Assembly: GCA_963782555.1 (NCBI GenBank) | Contig: CAWAKB010000003.1 | Span: 372,001-436,000, forward strand | Direction of reading: 5' to 3' | DNA length: 64,000 bases | Origin: Hyphomicrobium_A sp963782555 | GTDB lineage: Bacteria; Pseudomonadota; Alphaproteobacteria; Rhizobiales; Hyphomicrobiaceae | Part shown: positions 1 to 9,814 of the stretch, one piece after another | How positions within the stretch are numbered: the stretch's first letter is position 1 | How the letters are laid out: each line of letters opens with the position of its first letter | Notes under the pieces: model-generated | Seen by the model: only the letters and a program-made list of their open reading frames with translations | Told to the model about the DNA's origin: nothing | Database searches by the model: none | Translations under genes and position numbers: made by a program

Positions 1-66
1 AAGCAAGCGATACGTGGTCATGTCGAAAGGGGTCTCGTCTCGGGTGTTGGGCTAGCGCGCGTAGTG

Positions 67-279
67 CTACCCGCGCGACGACCCGGGGGCAAGGGCAACG
101 GCACAGCCGATGCAGGGAAGCGTATAGGCGAGGGTGAAGCCGTTAAGGGTCAGGACCGCGCCGGCGCTCGCCAGAAGGATGCTTAAAACCAGAAGGCTGG
201 TGCCGCCCGTGATGATGGGGACCGAGGCCAGCACGATGGCGATCTGCAAAATCGCCTGGGCATAGTCGAAATAGGGACC
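67..279 (-). pseudogene. Remnant of a DUF4337-type membrane protein
   Basis: The minus-strand frame that ends in TAG at 67-69 reads as the C-terminal end of a DUF4337-like protein: a PYFDYAQAILQIAIVLAS segment, a short polar turn, then a second hydrophobic helix ending near LTLNGF. Two membrane helices are visible. No ATG, GTG or TTG start with a ribosome site lies in this frame after the gpmA stop codon, and the frame upstream is only an antisense-like reading through gpmA. I therefore read it as the 3' part of a gene whose 5' part was lost where gpmA now ends. A short functional two-helix protein with an unusual start cannot be excluded. Family assignment is from memory of the motif. Confidence 0.45.
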
Positions 280-293
280 ATGACCTCTCCCCC

Positions 294-1004
294 TCAGATG
301 ACGTCCTCCGGGGGAGCGTCGAGGCTCCGGGTCGGCAGCAAGTCCCTGCGCTCGATCAGGGCGCCGTCCGGCGACAAACGGTAGATGATCGGAGCTCCGG
401 TCGCGAACTCGCGATCCAGGATCTCCTCCTCGCTCAGCCCTTCCAGCGTCATGATCAAGGCCCGCAAGGAGTTTCCGTGCGCCGAAACGATCACGGTCTT
501 GCCGCCTTTCAGCTCGGGCAAGATCTCCTCCTCGTAGTACGGCAACACGCGCTCGGCCGTGTCCTTCAGGCTTTCCCCTCCCGGCGGAGGAACGTCGTAG
601 CTTCGCCGCCACAGCTGTACTTGTTCCTCACCCCAACGCTCGCGGGCCTCATCCTTGTTGAGGCCGCAGAGATCGCCGTAGTGGCGCTCGTTGAGGGCCT
701 CGCTGTATCGAATCTCGATGTTGGATTGGTTGAGCTCGGACAGGATGATGTCGAGTGTGCGCTGGGCCCGCTTCAAGCGGCTGGTGAAGGCGATGTCGAA
801 AGTCAAACCTTCCGCCTTGAGGAGGCGCCCGGCGACGAGCGCCTCGATCAGACCCTTTTCGGACAGATCGGGATTGTGCCAGCCGGTAAACAGATTGCGC
901 CGGTTCCACTCGCTCTCGCCGTGCCGCACCAGCACGAGGATGTGATTGTTTTTCTTTGTCGGCGCCACGCTAGCGGTTTCCCAAGTTTCAGAGCCCGAGA
1001 ACAT
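294..1004 (-). CDS. gpmA: 2,3-bisphosphoglycerate-dependent phosphoglycerate mutase
   Basis: Interconverts 3- and 2-phosphoglycerate in glycolysis and gluconeogenesis, in the cytoplasm. The histidine-phosphatase signature RHGESEWN is at residues 27-34 with the phospho-acceptor histidine H28, and the second catalytic histidine lies in SAHGNSLRAL toward the C-terminus. FTGWHNPDLSEKG and ERHYGDLCGLNK match the dPGM subfamily. The ATG at 1004 overlaps the end of dapB by 17 bases and has no clear ribosome site. A GTG at 968 would give an N-terminus (RHG at residue 15) closer to family norm, so the first 12 residues are doubtful. It forms an operon with dapB, an arrangement I know from related Hyphomicrobiales. 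Confidence 0.95.
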   Translation of the reverse strand: MFSGSETWETASVAPTKKNNHILVLVRHGESEWNRRNLFTGWHNPDLSEKGLIEALVAGRLLKAEGLTFDIAFTSRLKRAQRTLDIILSELNQSNIEIRYSEALNERHYGDLCGLNKDEARERWGEEQVQLWRRSYDVPPPGGESLKDTAERVLPYYEEEILPELKGGKTVIVSAHGNSLRALIMTLEGLSEEEILDREFATGAPIIYRLSPDGALIERRDLLPTRSLDAPPEDVI

Positions 1005-1785
1005 CGGACATTGAGTAAAGCCCCGGCGCCTTGCCGCGGCCCCACAGCGCCGCCTTCACGGCGCCGCGGGCGAAGATACTGCGGTCGCCGGCAAGATGGG
1101 CGAGTTCGATGCGCTCGCCCGGTCCGGCGAGAATCACCCGGTGCTCGCCCACGACGCTTCCCCCGCGCAGGCTCGCCATGCCGATGTCGCCGCGCCGGCG
1201 CGGGCCAGTAATGCCGTCGCGGCCCCGGATCGTGTGCTTATCGAGGTCGACGCCGCGCCCCTCGGCGGCGGCGGCGGCGAGCATCAGCGCTGTGCCCGAG
1301 GGGGCATCGACCTTGTCCCGATGGTGCATCTCCACGATCTCGATGTCGAAGTCCTCATCCAGCGCCTCAGCGACCCGACGCGTGATGGCGGCCAAGAGAT
1401 TGACGCCGAGGCTCATGTTGCCGGCCTTGATGATTGGAGCGTGGCGCGCCGCAGCCGCAATATGCGCCTCGTCCGCCGGCGTCAGGCCGGTCGTGCCGAT
1501 CACGTGGACAATTCGTGCATTGGCGGCTAGGCCGGCAAACTCCACCGTGGCCTTTGGCGCGGTGAAATCGAGGATACCGTCACATTTCGCGATGGTCTCG
1601 AGCGCGTCGGCGCTCACCGTGACGCCGAGGGGTCCAATGCCGGCCAGGGTGCCGACGTCGGCGCCGATGACGGGCGAATCGGCTCGCTCAGTGGCGCCAC
1701 CGACCGTGCAACCTTCCGCCTCATGGACCGCGCGCACGAGCTCTTGGCCCATGCGGCCGGCAACGCCCATCACGGCGATTTTCAT
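988..1785 (-). CDS. dapB: 4-hydroxy-tetrahydrodipicolinate reductase
   Basis: NAD(P)H-dependent reduction step of the diaminopimelate/lysine pathway, supplying cell-wall precursor and lysine. The N-terminal Rossmann motif GVAGRMG is at residues 7-13. The substrate-binding signature EMHHRDKVDAPSGTA is in the middle of the protein, with the catalytic histidine pair and lysine present. The C-terminal GEHRVILAGPGERIELAHLAGDRSIFARGA is typical. At 265 residues the length is normal. It is upstream of and overlaps gpmA, so the two are probably co-transcribed leftward. Confidence 0.97.
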   Translation of the reverse strand: MKIAVMGVAGRMGQELVRAVHEAEGCTVGGATERADSPVIGADVGTLAGIGPLGVTVSADALETIAKCDGILDFTAPKATVEFAGLAANARIVHVIGTTGLTPADEAHIAAAARHAPIIKAGNMSLGVNLLAAITRRVAEALDEDFDIEIVEMHHRDKVDAPSGTALMLAAAAAEGRGVDLDKHTIRGRDGITGPRRRGDIGMASLRGGSVVGEHRVILAGPGERIELAHLAGDRSIFARGAVKAALWGRGKAPGLYSMSDVLGL

Positions 1786-2020
1786 CAGAGGACCTCGGCT
1801 TCGTAGGATGAAAGTGCGCGCGGTATAGCAACGCCCCCGCTGAAGAGGAAGAGCGGGGCTATTCTACGGCCCTTCTGGCCCTTCCTCTGCAACTGAGGAG
1901 CGGCCATCGGGGCAGCGTGGCGCTGGTAAGGGGGTGCTTGGCGTCGAGTGAACCTCAGAGCTGCTATTTAAAATGCTCGCGGCCAAGGAAGGTCAGGCAA
2001 AGGATGTTCCTGCTGCGTGT

Positions 2021-2530
2021 TCAATCCCAAGCAAAGGCGATCTTCTTGAGCCTCTTGTCGCCAAACCGCTCGAACCCAGAGCCCGCCGGCCGACCGCCGC
2101 GGTGCCAGTAGAACTCCGTCGCCCTGGCGTTATCGGCGAGCGCCCAGACAATGAGGCCTGAGAGCTGCCGCGTATCGAGCTGGTGTCGGCAACCCTCGAA
2201 GAGGAGCTCGCCGAAGCCCAGGCCCTGGTGGGTCGGCGTCACATAGAGCTCGTAGATTTCTCCCTCGTACTTCCCGCGCGTGCGCGCAGCACCAAGGGTG
2301 GCATAGCCTGCGATGATGCCGCCCACCTGCAAGACGAGGACGCCGCTCCCGGATTTGATCGTGGAGCGCCACCACTCAGTACCGCGCCGGCGAATCATGC
2401 TGTCGAGGTGCAGATGGGGAATGACGCCGAGATAGGCCTCGCGCCAGGTCAGTCGAAAAATCTCGCTCAGCGCCGGCGCATCTGAGAGATTGCCGCGGCG
2501 GACCTCGCACTGTGAACTTGCACCCAGCAT
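2021..2530 (-). CDS. GNAT-family N-acetyltransferase
   Basis: Predicted cytoplasmic acetyl-CoA-dependent acyltransferase with unknown substrate. The protein (169 residues) has the GNAT core: beta strands giving GVLVLQVGGIIAGYATLG, then EIYELYVTPTHQGLGFGELLF, where QGLGFG is the acetyl-CoA pyrophosphate loop, and a final LIVWALADNARATEFYWHRGG motif B with the usual tyrosine. A longer frame opens at 2620, but the ATG at 2530 is preceded by GAGG six bases upstream and begins just before the domain, so I chose it. It is a single gene between dapB and the phasin gene. Confidence 0.85.
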   Translation of the reverse strand: MLGASSQCEVRRGNLSDAPALSEIFRLTWREAYLGVIPHLHLDSMIRRRGTEWWRSTIKSGSGVLVLQVGGIIAGYATLGAARTRGKYEGEIYELYVTPTHQGLGFGELLFEGCRHQLDTRQLSGLIVWALADNARATEFYWHRGGRPAGSGFERFGDKRLKKIAFAWD

Positions 2531-2609
2531 GCACGACCTCGAGCTGAGGCCACGATGGCATTTTTCCGCGCGCATTGGCACCCAATAGTTTGCTGAAAGT
2601 GGGGCCATG

Positions 2610-2648
2610 CAAAACAGCAAGGGCCCGGGATCAACTCCGCGGGCCCTT
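2610..2648 (-). terminator. Terminator downstream of the phasin gene
   Basis: Perfect 9-bp inverted repeat AAGGGCCCG / CGGGCCCTT at 2619-2627 and 2640-2648. Read leftward, it is followed by TTGCTGTTTT, as expected for a Rho-independent terminator of the phasin transcript ending at 2692. Confidence 0.7.
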
Positions 2649-2691
2649 TCGACGTGGCGAGCAATCGGGGGAGGCGCGCCTATAAGGCGTC

Positions 2692-3147
2692 TCAGCCGAC
2701 GCTTTTCATCTGCTCGAAGGTCTTGGTGGCAGCGGCATTCATGCTTTCGAGGGTCTGCCGGCCGATCTTGTTGGAGAGCTCGAAGAACTCCTTCGTCTGG
2801 GCGCTGGCAGTCGCAAGTTGCTGCTGCACGAAGGTCGCCTGAAGGCGAGCCATCTCAGGGAGGGTCTTGGCCTTGGCCATCGCCTCGGCGGCATCGAACG
2901 CGGCTTCGGCGTTGACAGTCGCCGTCTGCAGCATCTTCTCGCCAAAGGATTTGGCTCCGGCCTGGGCGGCGAGCATGATCTCCTGCATGGCCTTGGCGCC
3001 GTCCTGGGCAGCCACGCTCATTTTGGTGTAGGCCTCGCGCGTCTTAGCAACGCTATCCTCGGCGAACGCTTGAACGTTCTCAGGGATGCGCGCCTCTTTC
3101 GCCGCAGCCAACATGTCTTGAGCCTGACGCGTGAATTGGTCGTTCAT
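2692..3147 (-). CDS. Phasin (polyhydroxyalkanoate granule-associated protein)
   Basis: Amphipathic, all-helical protein of 151 residues expected to coat polyhydroxybutyrate granules. The composition is rich in Ala, Gln, Lys, Glu and Met. Typical phasin segments are visible: NVQAFAEDSVAKTREAYTKM near residues 25-45 and TKEFFELSNKIGRQTLESMNA near the C-terminus. The frame is open to 3303, but the ATG at 3147 has a GGAGACC ribosome site, whereas the upstream extension is Arg-rich and unlike the family. Two copies of TGC-R-N-Y-GCA-ACA lie 120-155 bases upstream, consistent with control by a PhaR-type repressor. It is monocistronic, with a terminator downstream. Confidence 0.9.
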   Translation of the reverse strand: MNDQFTRQAQDMLAAAKEARIPENVQAFAEDSVAKTREAYTKMSVAAQDGAKAMQEIMLAAQAGAKSFGEKMLQTATVNAEAAFDAAEAMAKAKTLPEMARLQATFVQQQLATASAQTKEFFELSNKIGRQTLESMNAAATKTFEQMKSVG

Positions 3148-3267
3148 GGGGGTCTCCATTATGAACTGGTGTGGGCCGGCAGATGGACGCGGGCGGGTCG
3201 TCCGAGTGAAGCGGGTTGCATTGGCACCCCGCGAACCTTGCGCCTTTCTATATAAGCCATCCCATTG

Positions 3268-3302
3268 TGCATTGCAACATGCAAATTTTCTGCGCTGCAA
3301 CA
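3268..3302. promoter_or_regulatory. Tandem PhaR-like operator sites before the phasin gene
   Basis: TGCATTGCAACA at 3268-3279 and TGCGCTGCAACA at 3291-3302 are 23 bases apart, about two helical turns, in the same orientation. A weaker copy, TGCAACGCAACT, is at 3369-3380. They share TGC-R-N-Y-GCA-ACA. PhaR regulators of alphaproteobacteria recognise TGC/GCA-rich sites at phasin promoters, so this is a reasoned inference and not proof. Confidence 0.55.
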
Positions 3303-3378
3303 ATCTGTTTGGCGGCGTTGCCCGGGTACGCCCTCAACAAATGCCACAACCAGGTGATCGCTATTTGATGCAACGCAA

Positions 3379-4734
3379 CTAAAGATGTGGGAATTTGTCG
3401 CGGTAGCCCATGGCCGAGCGGTCGAACAGGATATCTGTCGGCCGCAAGGGACGCGCGAGCGCCAGACCCTCGAGGGAGCGGCAGCGCGACAAAGCGACGT
3501 AAGCCTGGCCGTGGGCAAAGGTGCCCCGGCCGAGGTCGATGTAGACCCGGTCGAGTGTCAGCCCCTGCGACTTGTGGATGGTGAGCGCCCAAGCCAGCCG
3601 CAGCGGGAACTGTCGGAACGTGCCGGTGACATTCTCCACGATCTTCTCGGCGGCCTGGTCGAAGGCATAGCGGCGCGCCTCCCAGGACACAGGCTCGATC
3701 TCGTGCACGTCGTCGTTGATCTCGATCCAGACCCGCTTCGGCTCCAGTCGGGCGATGCGCGCGACCGAACCGTTGACCCACCGTCTGTCCGGGTCGTTGC
3801 GCAATAGGATCACTTTGGCGCCCGGCTTCAGGAGCAGCGTGGCATCCGTCGGCTGCGCGGACTGGCTGAAATCGCCGGAGATGCCGGCTTCGTAAGGTCT
3901 GACCTCGCCGGGGAGCGCGTCGAGATAGGCCATATTGATGCGCTGGGCAGCGGCATTGGTCGGTGTAAGGATCACGAAGCTGTTGCCCTCGCTCAGCGTG
4001 CGAATGGGATGGGTCCGCTCGTTGAGAACCGCCAGGTCTTCCTCCGTCACCTCTCCATCGCGAATGCGGTTGAGCACTTCGATAAGCGTCTCATCGCTCT
4101 GACGGAATACGTGCTCGAACTCGATGAGCGACATGCCGGCACCGTCAACCAGAGATGGGAGCTGAAAGAAGAACGGCCCACCGTGGGCGCTTTCGAGATG
4201 CTCTGCTTCCTCCCCGCTTTGCACGACAGGCGGCAATTGGTGCAGATCGCCGAAGAGCAACAGTCGGACACCTCCGAACGGCTCGCGCGGACGTCCGCGA
4301 TTGAGTCGCAGCGACTGGTCGATTGCCCACATGAGGTCGGAGCGCACCATCGAGACCTCATCGATGATGATGAGCCTCAAGCGGCGCATGAGCCGTCCAT
4401 TGCGGCTGCGCCGTATGTCATCGGGGCGGATGAGCCGAGGCGGAAAGCCGAAAAAGGAATGGATCGTCTGGCCCCCGACGTTGACGGCGGCGAGGCCTGT
4501 GGGCGCGAGCACTGCTGCCTCCTGCGCGATCATGTCCCGAAGCGCGCGCAGGAGCGTCGATTTTCCAGTGCCGGCACGCCCGGTCACGAACAGGTGACCG
4601 CTGTCGTTGCGAGCAAAATCCAACGCGGTGAGGAACTGGGCAGGCGGCGTGATGCCGGCCGGCCATTGGTCAGGGCCGACCGTCGTCAAACCCAGTTCTG
4701 CAGACTTCTTTGATGACACGCGAAGTCCCCGCAT
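3379..4734 (-). CDS. Pif1/RecD-like SF1B DNA helicase
   Basis: Predicted 5'-3' DNA helicase of superfamily 1B. Walker A GRAGTGKST is at residues 52-60, motif Ia gives VLAPTGLAAVNVGGQTIHSFF, Walker B IIIDEVSM is at about 122-129, motif III GDLHQLPPV is at 162-170, and an arginine motif EFEHVFRQSDE follows. The C-terminal 2B-like region ends with LTIHKSQGLTLDRVYIDL and AYVALSRCRSLEGL (motifs V and VI). All ATPase motifs are intact. At 451 residues it is a compact bacterial Pif1-type protein without the RecBC-linked N-terminal domain of RecD. It has no obvious operon partner. The cellular role is unknown, but replication or recombination is likely. Confidence 0.88.
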   Translation of the reverse strand: MRGLRVSSKKSAELGLTTVGPDQWPAGITPPAQFLTALDFARNDSGHLFVTGRAGTGKSTLLRALRDMIAQEAAVLAPTGLAAVNVGGQTIHSFFGFPPRLIRPDDIRRSRNGRLMRRLRLIIIDEVSMVRSDLMWAIDQSLRLNRGRPREPFGGVRLLLFGDLHQLPPVVQSGEEAEHLESAHGGPFFFQLPSLVDGAGMSLIEFEHVFRQSDETLIEVLNRIRDGEVTEEDLAVLNERTHPIRTLSEGNSFVILTPTNAAAQRINMAYLDALPGEVRPYEAGISGDFSQSAQPTDATLLLKPGAKVILLRNDPDRRWVNGSVARIARLEPKRVWIEINDDVHEIEPVSWEARRYAFDQAAEKIVENVTGTFRQFPLRLAWALTIHKSQGLTLDRVYIDLGRGTFAHGQAYVALSRCRSLEGLALARPLRPTDILFDRSAMGYRDKFPHL

Positions 4735-4764
4735 CGCTGCGCCGTGCTTAGCAGGCCTTCGGCC

Positions 4765-4816
4765 CCCCGAAAAGCTTGCGCCGGCCGATGAGCCGGCCGG
4801 CGCAAGGTTTTCGGGG
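4765..4816. terminator. Long (21-bp) terminator-like hairpin
   Basis: Arms 4765-4785 and 4796-4816 pair over 21 bp with one mismatch (core TTGCGCCGGC / GCCGGCGCAA, flanked by GAAAA and TTTTC, then CCCC/GGGG). It lies between the helicase start and the stop of the small secreted protein. Its A-rich and T-rich flanks would make it a bidirectional terminator, most relevantly for the leftward transcript from 5081. Confidence 0.65.
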
Positions 4817-4826
4817 AATCGGTGCC

Positions 4827-5081
4827 TCAGTCGCGGGTCATCGAGATCACCTTGAAGGAACTATCAAGCTTGATGTCGTACTGCATGTTTTTGCACTTGG
4901 CGTCGTCCACTTCAAAGACGCCGGTTGCCTCGCTCTCTTTCTCGTAGGTGCCACCCTCGCAGCCCCACTCGGCGAGCGCCGCCTTGATCTTCCCAGCCTC
5001 GTCATCGGAGGGCTTCTCGTCCGCAAAGGCGGGAGCGCCGCACAGAGCGGCGGCAAAGGCAACGATCATCAGCTTTTTCAT
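4827..5081 (-). CDS. Small secreted PepSY-like protein
   Basis: 84-residue protein with a clear signal peptide (MKKLMIVAFAAALCGAPAFA, cleavage after AFA). The mature part, starting DEKPSDDEAGKIKAALAEWGC, has two cysteines (in WGCEGG and DAKCKN) and a repeated acidic pattern that resembles small PepSY-domain periplasmic proteins. The ATG at 5081 has a strong AGGAGG ribosome site; the frame upstream is not needed. The function is unknown: PepSY proteins are often inhibitors or metal-sensing partners, but nothing here fixes that. The downstream hairpin at 4765-4816 probably ends the transcript. Confidence 0.8.
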   Translation of the reverse strand: MKKLMIVAFAAALCGAPAFADEKPSDDEAGKIKAALAEWGCEGGTYEKESEATGVFEVDDAKCKNMQYDIKLDSSFKVISMTRD

Positions 5082-5138
5082 CCTGTCCTCCTCTTGTCCC
5101 ACTGCCACGCTTGCACGCTTCGCAATAACATGACCTTG

Positions 5139-5159
5139 CACCGCACAACAGGTGCGGTG
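5139..5159 (-). terminator. Hairpin downstream of typA
   Basis: Perfect 8-bp inverted repeat CACCGCAC / GTGCGGTG with a 5-base loop, 40 bases after the typA stop codon. There is no long T-run, so it may be a weak terminator or mRNA 3'-end stabiliser. Confidence 0.45.
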
Positions 5160-5199
5160 GCATGGGATTTCTTCCTGTCTTTACAGGGAAACTTTCCCG

Positions 5200-7020
<1,821 letters not shown>

Positions 7021-7089
7021 ACCGGTTTTGTGCACTGCAAAAGATGCGCGGACCTACCACATCGCCCACAAGACCGCCAGCCCGACCGC

Positions 7090-8424
7090 TTAACTGTGCC
7101 GGCCCATGGCCGATTGGGCCCTCGTGTCGCGCATCAGCGCATAGACCAGGAACGATATGAAGATGCAGCCGGTCACATACCAGTAGAACGCGGTCTCGTG
7201 GCCGATCTCCTTCAGGTAGAGGGCCACCCATTGGGCGGTGCCCCCGAACAGGGCCACCGTCACGGCGTATGGAAACCCCACGCCCATGGCGCGGATGCTG
7301 GTGGGAAACAGCTCCGCCTTCACGACCGCATTGATGGCAGTGTACCCGCTGACGATGACCAGGGCCGCCATGATCAGGAAGAAGGCCGACCAGGCATCGG
7401 TAACCTGCTCCAGCGCGGTGAGAATGGGGACGGTCAGCAGTGTACCGAGGATGCCGAACAAGAGCAGCACCGGGCGGCGCCCGACGCGGTCGGAGAGCGC
7501 CCCGACGACCGGCTGCAGGCACATGTAGACGAAGAGCGTGCTCGCGGCGACGACAGTCGATGTGTCCTTGGAGAAGCCGGCGGAGTTCACCAGGAACTTC
7601 TGCATATAGACCGTATAGGTGTAGAACGCGACGGTGCCGCCCAACGTCAGGCCCACCACGATCGCGACCTCGCGCGGATAGTCGAGCAGGCCTCGCAATG
7701 GATTTGAATGCGTGTTGATGGTGGCGCTCGCCTCCACGAAGGCGTCGGTCTCGTGCATGTCGCGGCGCATGAAGTAGACGACGACGGCGAGCCCTGCGCC
7801 GATCGCAAACGGAATGCGCCAGCCCCAGGCCGCGAGCTGCTCGGGTGTGAGCAGGACCTTTTGCAGCGTGAGCAGAACGAGCATGGCGAGCAACTGCCCG
7901 CCGATGAGCGTGACGTACTGGAAGCTCGAATAGAAGCCGCGGTGCTCCGGGTGCGCCACCTCCGAGAGGTAAGTGGCGCTGGTGCCGTATTCCCCTCCCA
8001 GGCTCAAGCCCTGCACGAGTTGGGCAAAGAGGAGGATGAGGGGCGCGGCCACGCCGATGCTGGCGTAGGTCGGCGTAACCGCGATCATTAGAGAGCCGAC
8101 GCACATCAACAGCACCGACGCGGTCAACGCGAGGCGGCGTCCGTGGCGGTCGGCGAAATGGCCGAACAGCCAGCCGCCAATGGGCCGCATCAGAAACCCG
8201 ACTGCGAAGATGGCGGCCGTGTGCAGCAGCTGCGCGGTCTGGCTCTCCGAGGGAAAGAAGGCGCCGGCGAAGTAGAGCGAGAAGGCCGCGTAGGCATAGA
8301 AGTCGAACCACTCGACGAGGTTGCCGGACGAGCCGACGAAGATCGCCCTCAGGCGGCGTGCAGTATCAGCCAAATTGGTAGGCGGCAGCGGACGCGTCGG
8401 TTTGCCGGCAGTCCGTATATCCAT
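7090..8424 (-). CDS. kgtP: MFS dicarboxylate/alpha-ketoglutarate:H+ symporter
   Basis: Twelve-helix major facilitator of the metabolite:H+ symporter (MHS) family, inner membrane. The first helix GNLVEWFDFYAYAAFSLYFA and the loop GHFADRHGRR are family signatures. Close word-by-word similarity to E. coli KgtP as I remember it includes FLMRPIGGWLFG, LVQGLSLGGEYGTSATYLSE and GFYSSFQYVTLIGGQLLA, so alpha-ketoglutarate or a similar dicarboxylate is the likely substrate. At 444 residues the length is normal. It follows typA on the same strand after 70 bases but is probably functionally independent. Confidence 0.9.
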   Translation of the reverse strand: MDIRTAGKPTRPLPPTNLADTARRLRAIFVGSSGNLVEWFDFYAYAAFSLYFAGAFFPSESQTAQLLHTAAIFAVGFLMRPIGGWLFGHFADRHGRRLALTASVLLMCVGSLMIAVTPTYASIGVAAPLILLFAQLVQGLSLGGEYGTSATYLSEVAHPEHRGFYSSFQYVTLIGGQLLAMLVLLTLQKVLLTPEQLAAWGWRIPFAIGAGLAVVVYFMRRDMHETDAFVEASATINTHSNPLRGLLDYPREVAIVVGLTLGGTVAFYTYTVYMQKFLVNSAGFSKDTSTVVAASTLFVYMCLQPVVGALSDRVGRRPVLLLFGILGTLLTVPILTALEQVTDAWSAFFLIMAALVIVSGYTAINAVVKAELFPTSIRAMGVGFPYAVTVALFGGTAQWVALYLKEIGHETAFYWYVTGCIFISFLVYALMRDTRAQSAMGRHS

Positions 8425-8468
8425 GGCGCCTTCTCGGCCTTCCTTGTTTGCCGGTGCCGGCGCCGGCC

Positions 8469-9566
8469 CTAAGCACCCTTCAGCATAGCCCAGATTTCCT
8501 CAAGCCGCGTTCTCGTCTGCATGTCGATCGCATCCTTGATCGAGGCCATCTGCCGCTCGAGGACGGGCCCCAGCTCGCCCGCGATCTTCTCGCGGGCGGT
8601 TGAGTTCATGACGGCGAGCGCTTCGCGAATATGCGCAAGACCAAGGTCGCGCTCGAGGTGGTGGTCGAGCTTCATGAGGAAGTCGCGGGCGAAGTGAGGC
8701 ACCTCGAGCTTGGCCATGGCCGAGAGTGCACGCCGGCGCACCGAGGTATCGGGATCGGCGAGCGCCGCCGACATCAAGTGGTTGCGCAACGTCGTCGGCA
8801 CGCGCACCAGCCGCTTCTTCACGCTTTCCGGGCTCGCCGTGCCCTGCTCGATGGCGTGCGCCATGGCGAGCTGGTGGCTCCACTGCTGGAAGCGCAACAG
8901 CAGCGCGCGCATGACGATGATGCTGATGGTGGCCACGATGAAAAGCCGCACGCCGTTGCCGGTCCAGCCGTTGTAGACGATCTGGGCCGTTATGTTGTCG
9001 GAGAGGTGCGCGAGGTTCGCCCAGGCATTGACGAGCGAGCTCACAATCGGCACCTCGTTCAAGACGCAGGCCAGATACTCGGTGAAATCGTTCATGAGTG
9101 CGGGGCGCCGCCGCAGGATCTGAGCGAGCCCGGTCCGCTCAATGGTCTCGATCAAGGCGGCGAGGCCAAGGATGTAGAACGTGACCGAGGACACCAGGAT
9201 CGGGAGATTGTTGACGGCGTCGAAGGCCGAAAACCGCATGCCCTCAGGCTTCATCGCCCCCTCCATCACGCGCTTCTCCTCGTACATGATGCGCAGGCTG
9301 CTCATCATTATGAGGATGTGCACGACGAGGAACGCGACCAGCGTCCAGAACAGGGGACGGGTGGTTAGGTCCATGACGGCGAGGTAGAGGATCGCCGCGT
9401 TGGCCGCGAGCCACACCACGATCTTCCAGAGGCCGACATCGCCGGTCTCGGGGTCGGGCCGGAAGACGAAATTCAAGACGCCGATGAGGGGCCAACAGGC
9501 CGCCGTCCACATTCGATCAAATAGTCCGTATGCCGCCGATGCGGCATCGCCCATGACGCCCGTCAT
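8469..9566 (-). CDS. Unknown multi-helix membrane protein with HEAT-like C-terminal tail
   Basis: I do not recognise the family. The first ~145 residues hold about four hydrophobic helices (around 19-36, 47-66, 71-90 and 119-138), and a fifth lies near 200-220 (LFIVATISIIVMRALLL). The last ~130 residues are soluble and helical, with a HEAT-repeat flavour (VRRRALSAMAKLEVPHFARDFLMKLDHHLERDL). An ATG at 9566 with an AAGGGGTGG ribosome site is preferred over 9596. The topology would suit a channel or signalling scaffold, but no pore or enzymatic motif is visible. It lies 44 bases upstream of kgtP on the same strand. Confidence 0.75.
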   Translation of the reverse strand: MTGVMGDAASAAYGLFDRMWTAACWPLIGVLNFVFRPDPETGDVGLWKIVVWLAANAAILYLAVMDLTTRPLFWTLVAFLVVHILIMMSSLRIMYEEKRVMEGAMKPEGMRFSAFDAVNNLPILVSSVTFYILGLAALIETIERTGLAQILRRRPALMNDFTEYLACVLNEVPIVSSLVNAWANLAHLSDNITAQIVYNGWTGNGVRLFIVATISIIVMRALLLRFQQWSHQLAMAHAIEQGTASPESVKKRLVRVPTTLRNHLMSAALADPDTSVRRRALSAMAKLEVPHFARDFLMKLDHHLERDLGLAHIREALAVMNSTAREKIAGELGPVLERQMASIKDAIDMQTRTRLEEIWAMLKGA

Positions 9567-9814
9567 GTTCCACCCCTTCTCGCCTGGCGCTCCCAAGTCA
9601 GGCTAACGTAGTATGCGGGTGCGACACAACGATTGGGCTCGTGTCCGATCTGGCCGCACCGATGCGGGACCGTTGGGACTAGCCCTCTCCGACGCATTGA
9701 CCGGCGCCCTTGCGCAGCTTTAAGTGCGGCCCAATCTTATGGGCCCGGCGCCGAAAGGCTCCAGGCAGCAGGGGGGCGGAGGCAGGACCACCCGCCTCGA
9801 GGAGAACGGCCACG

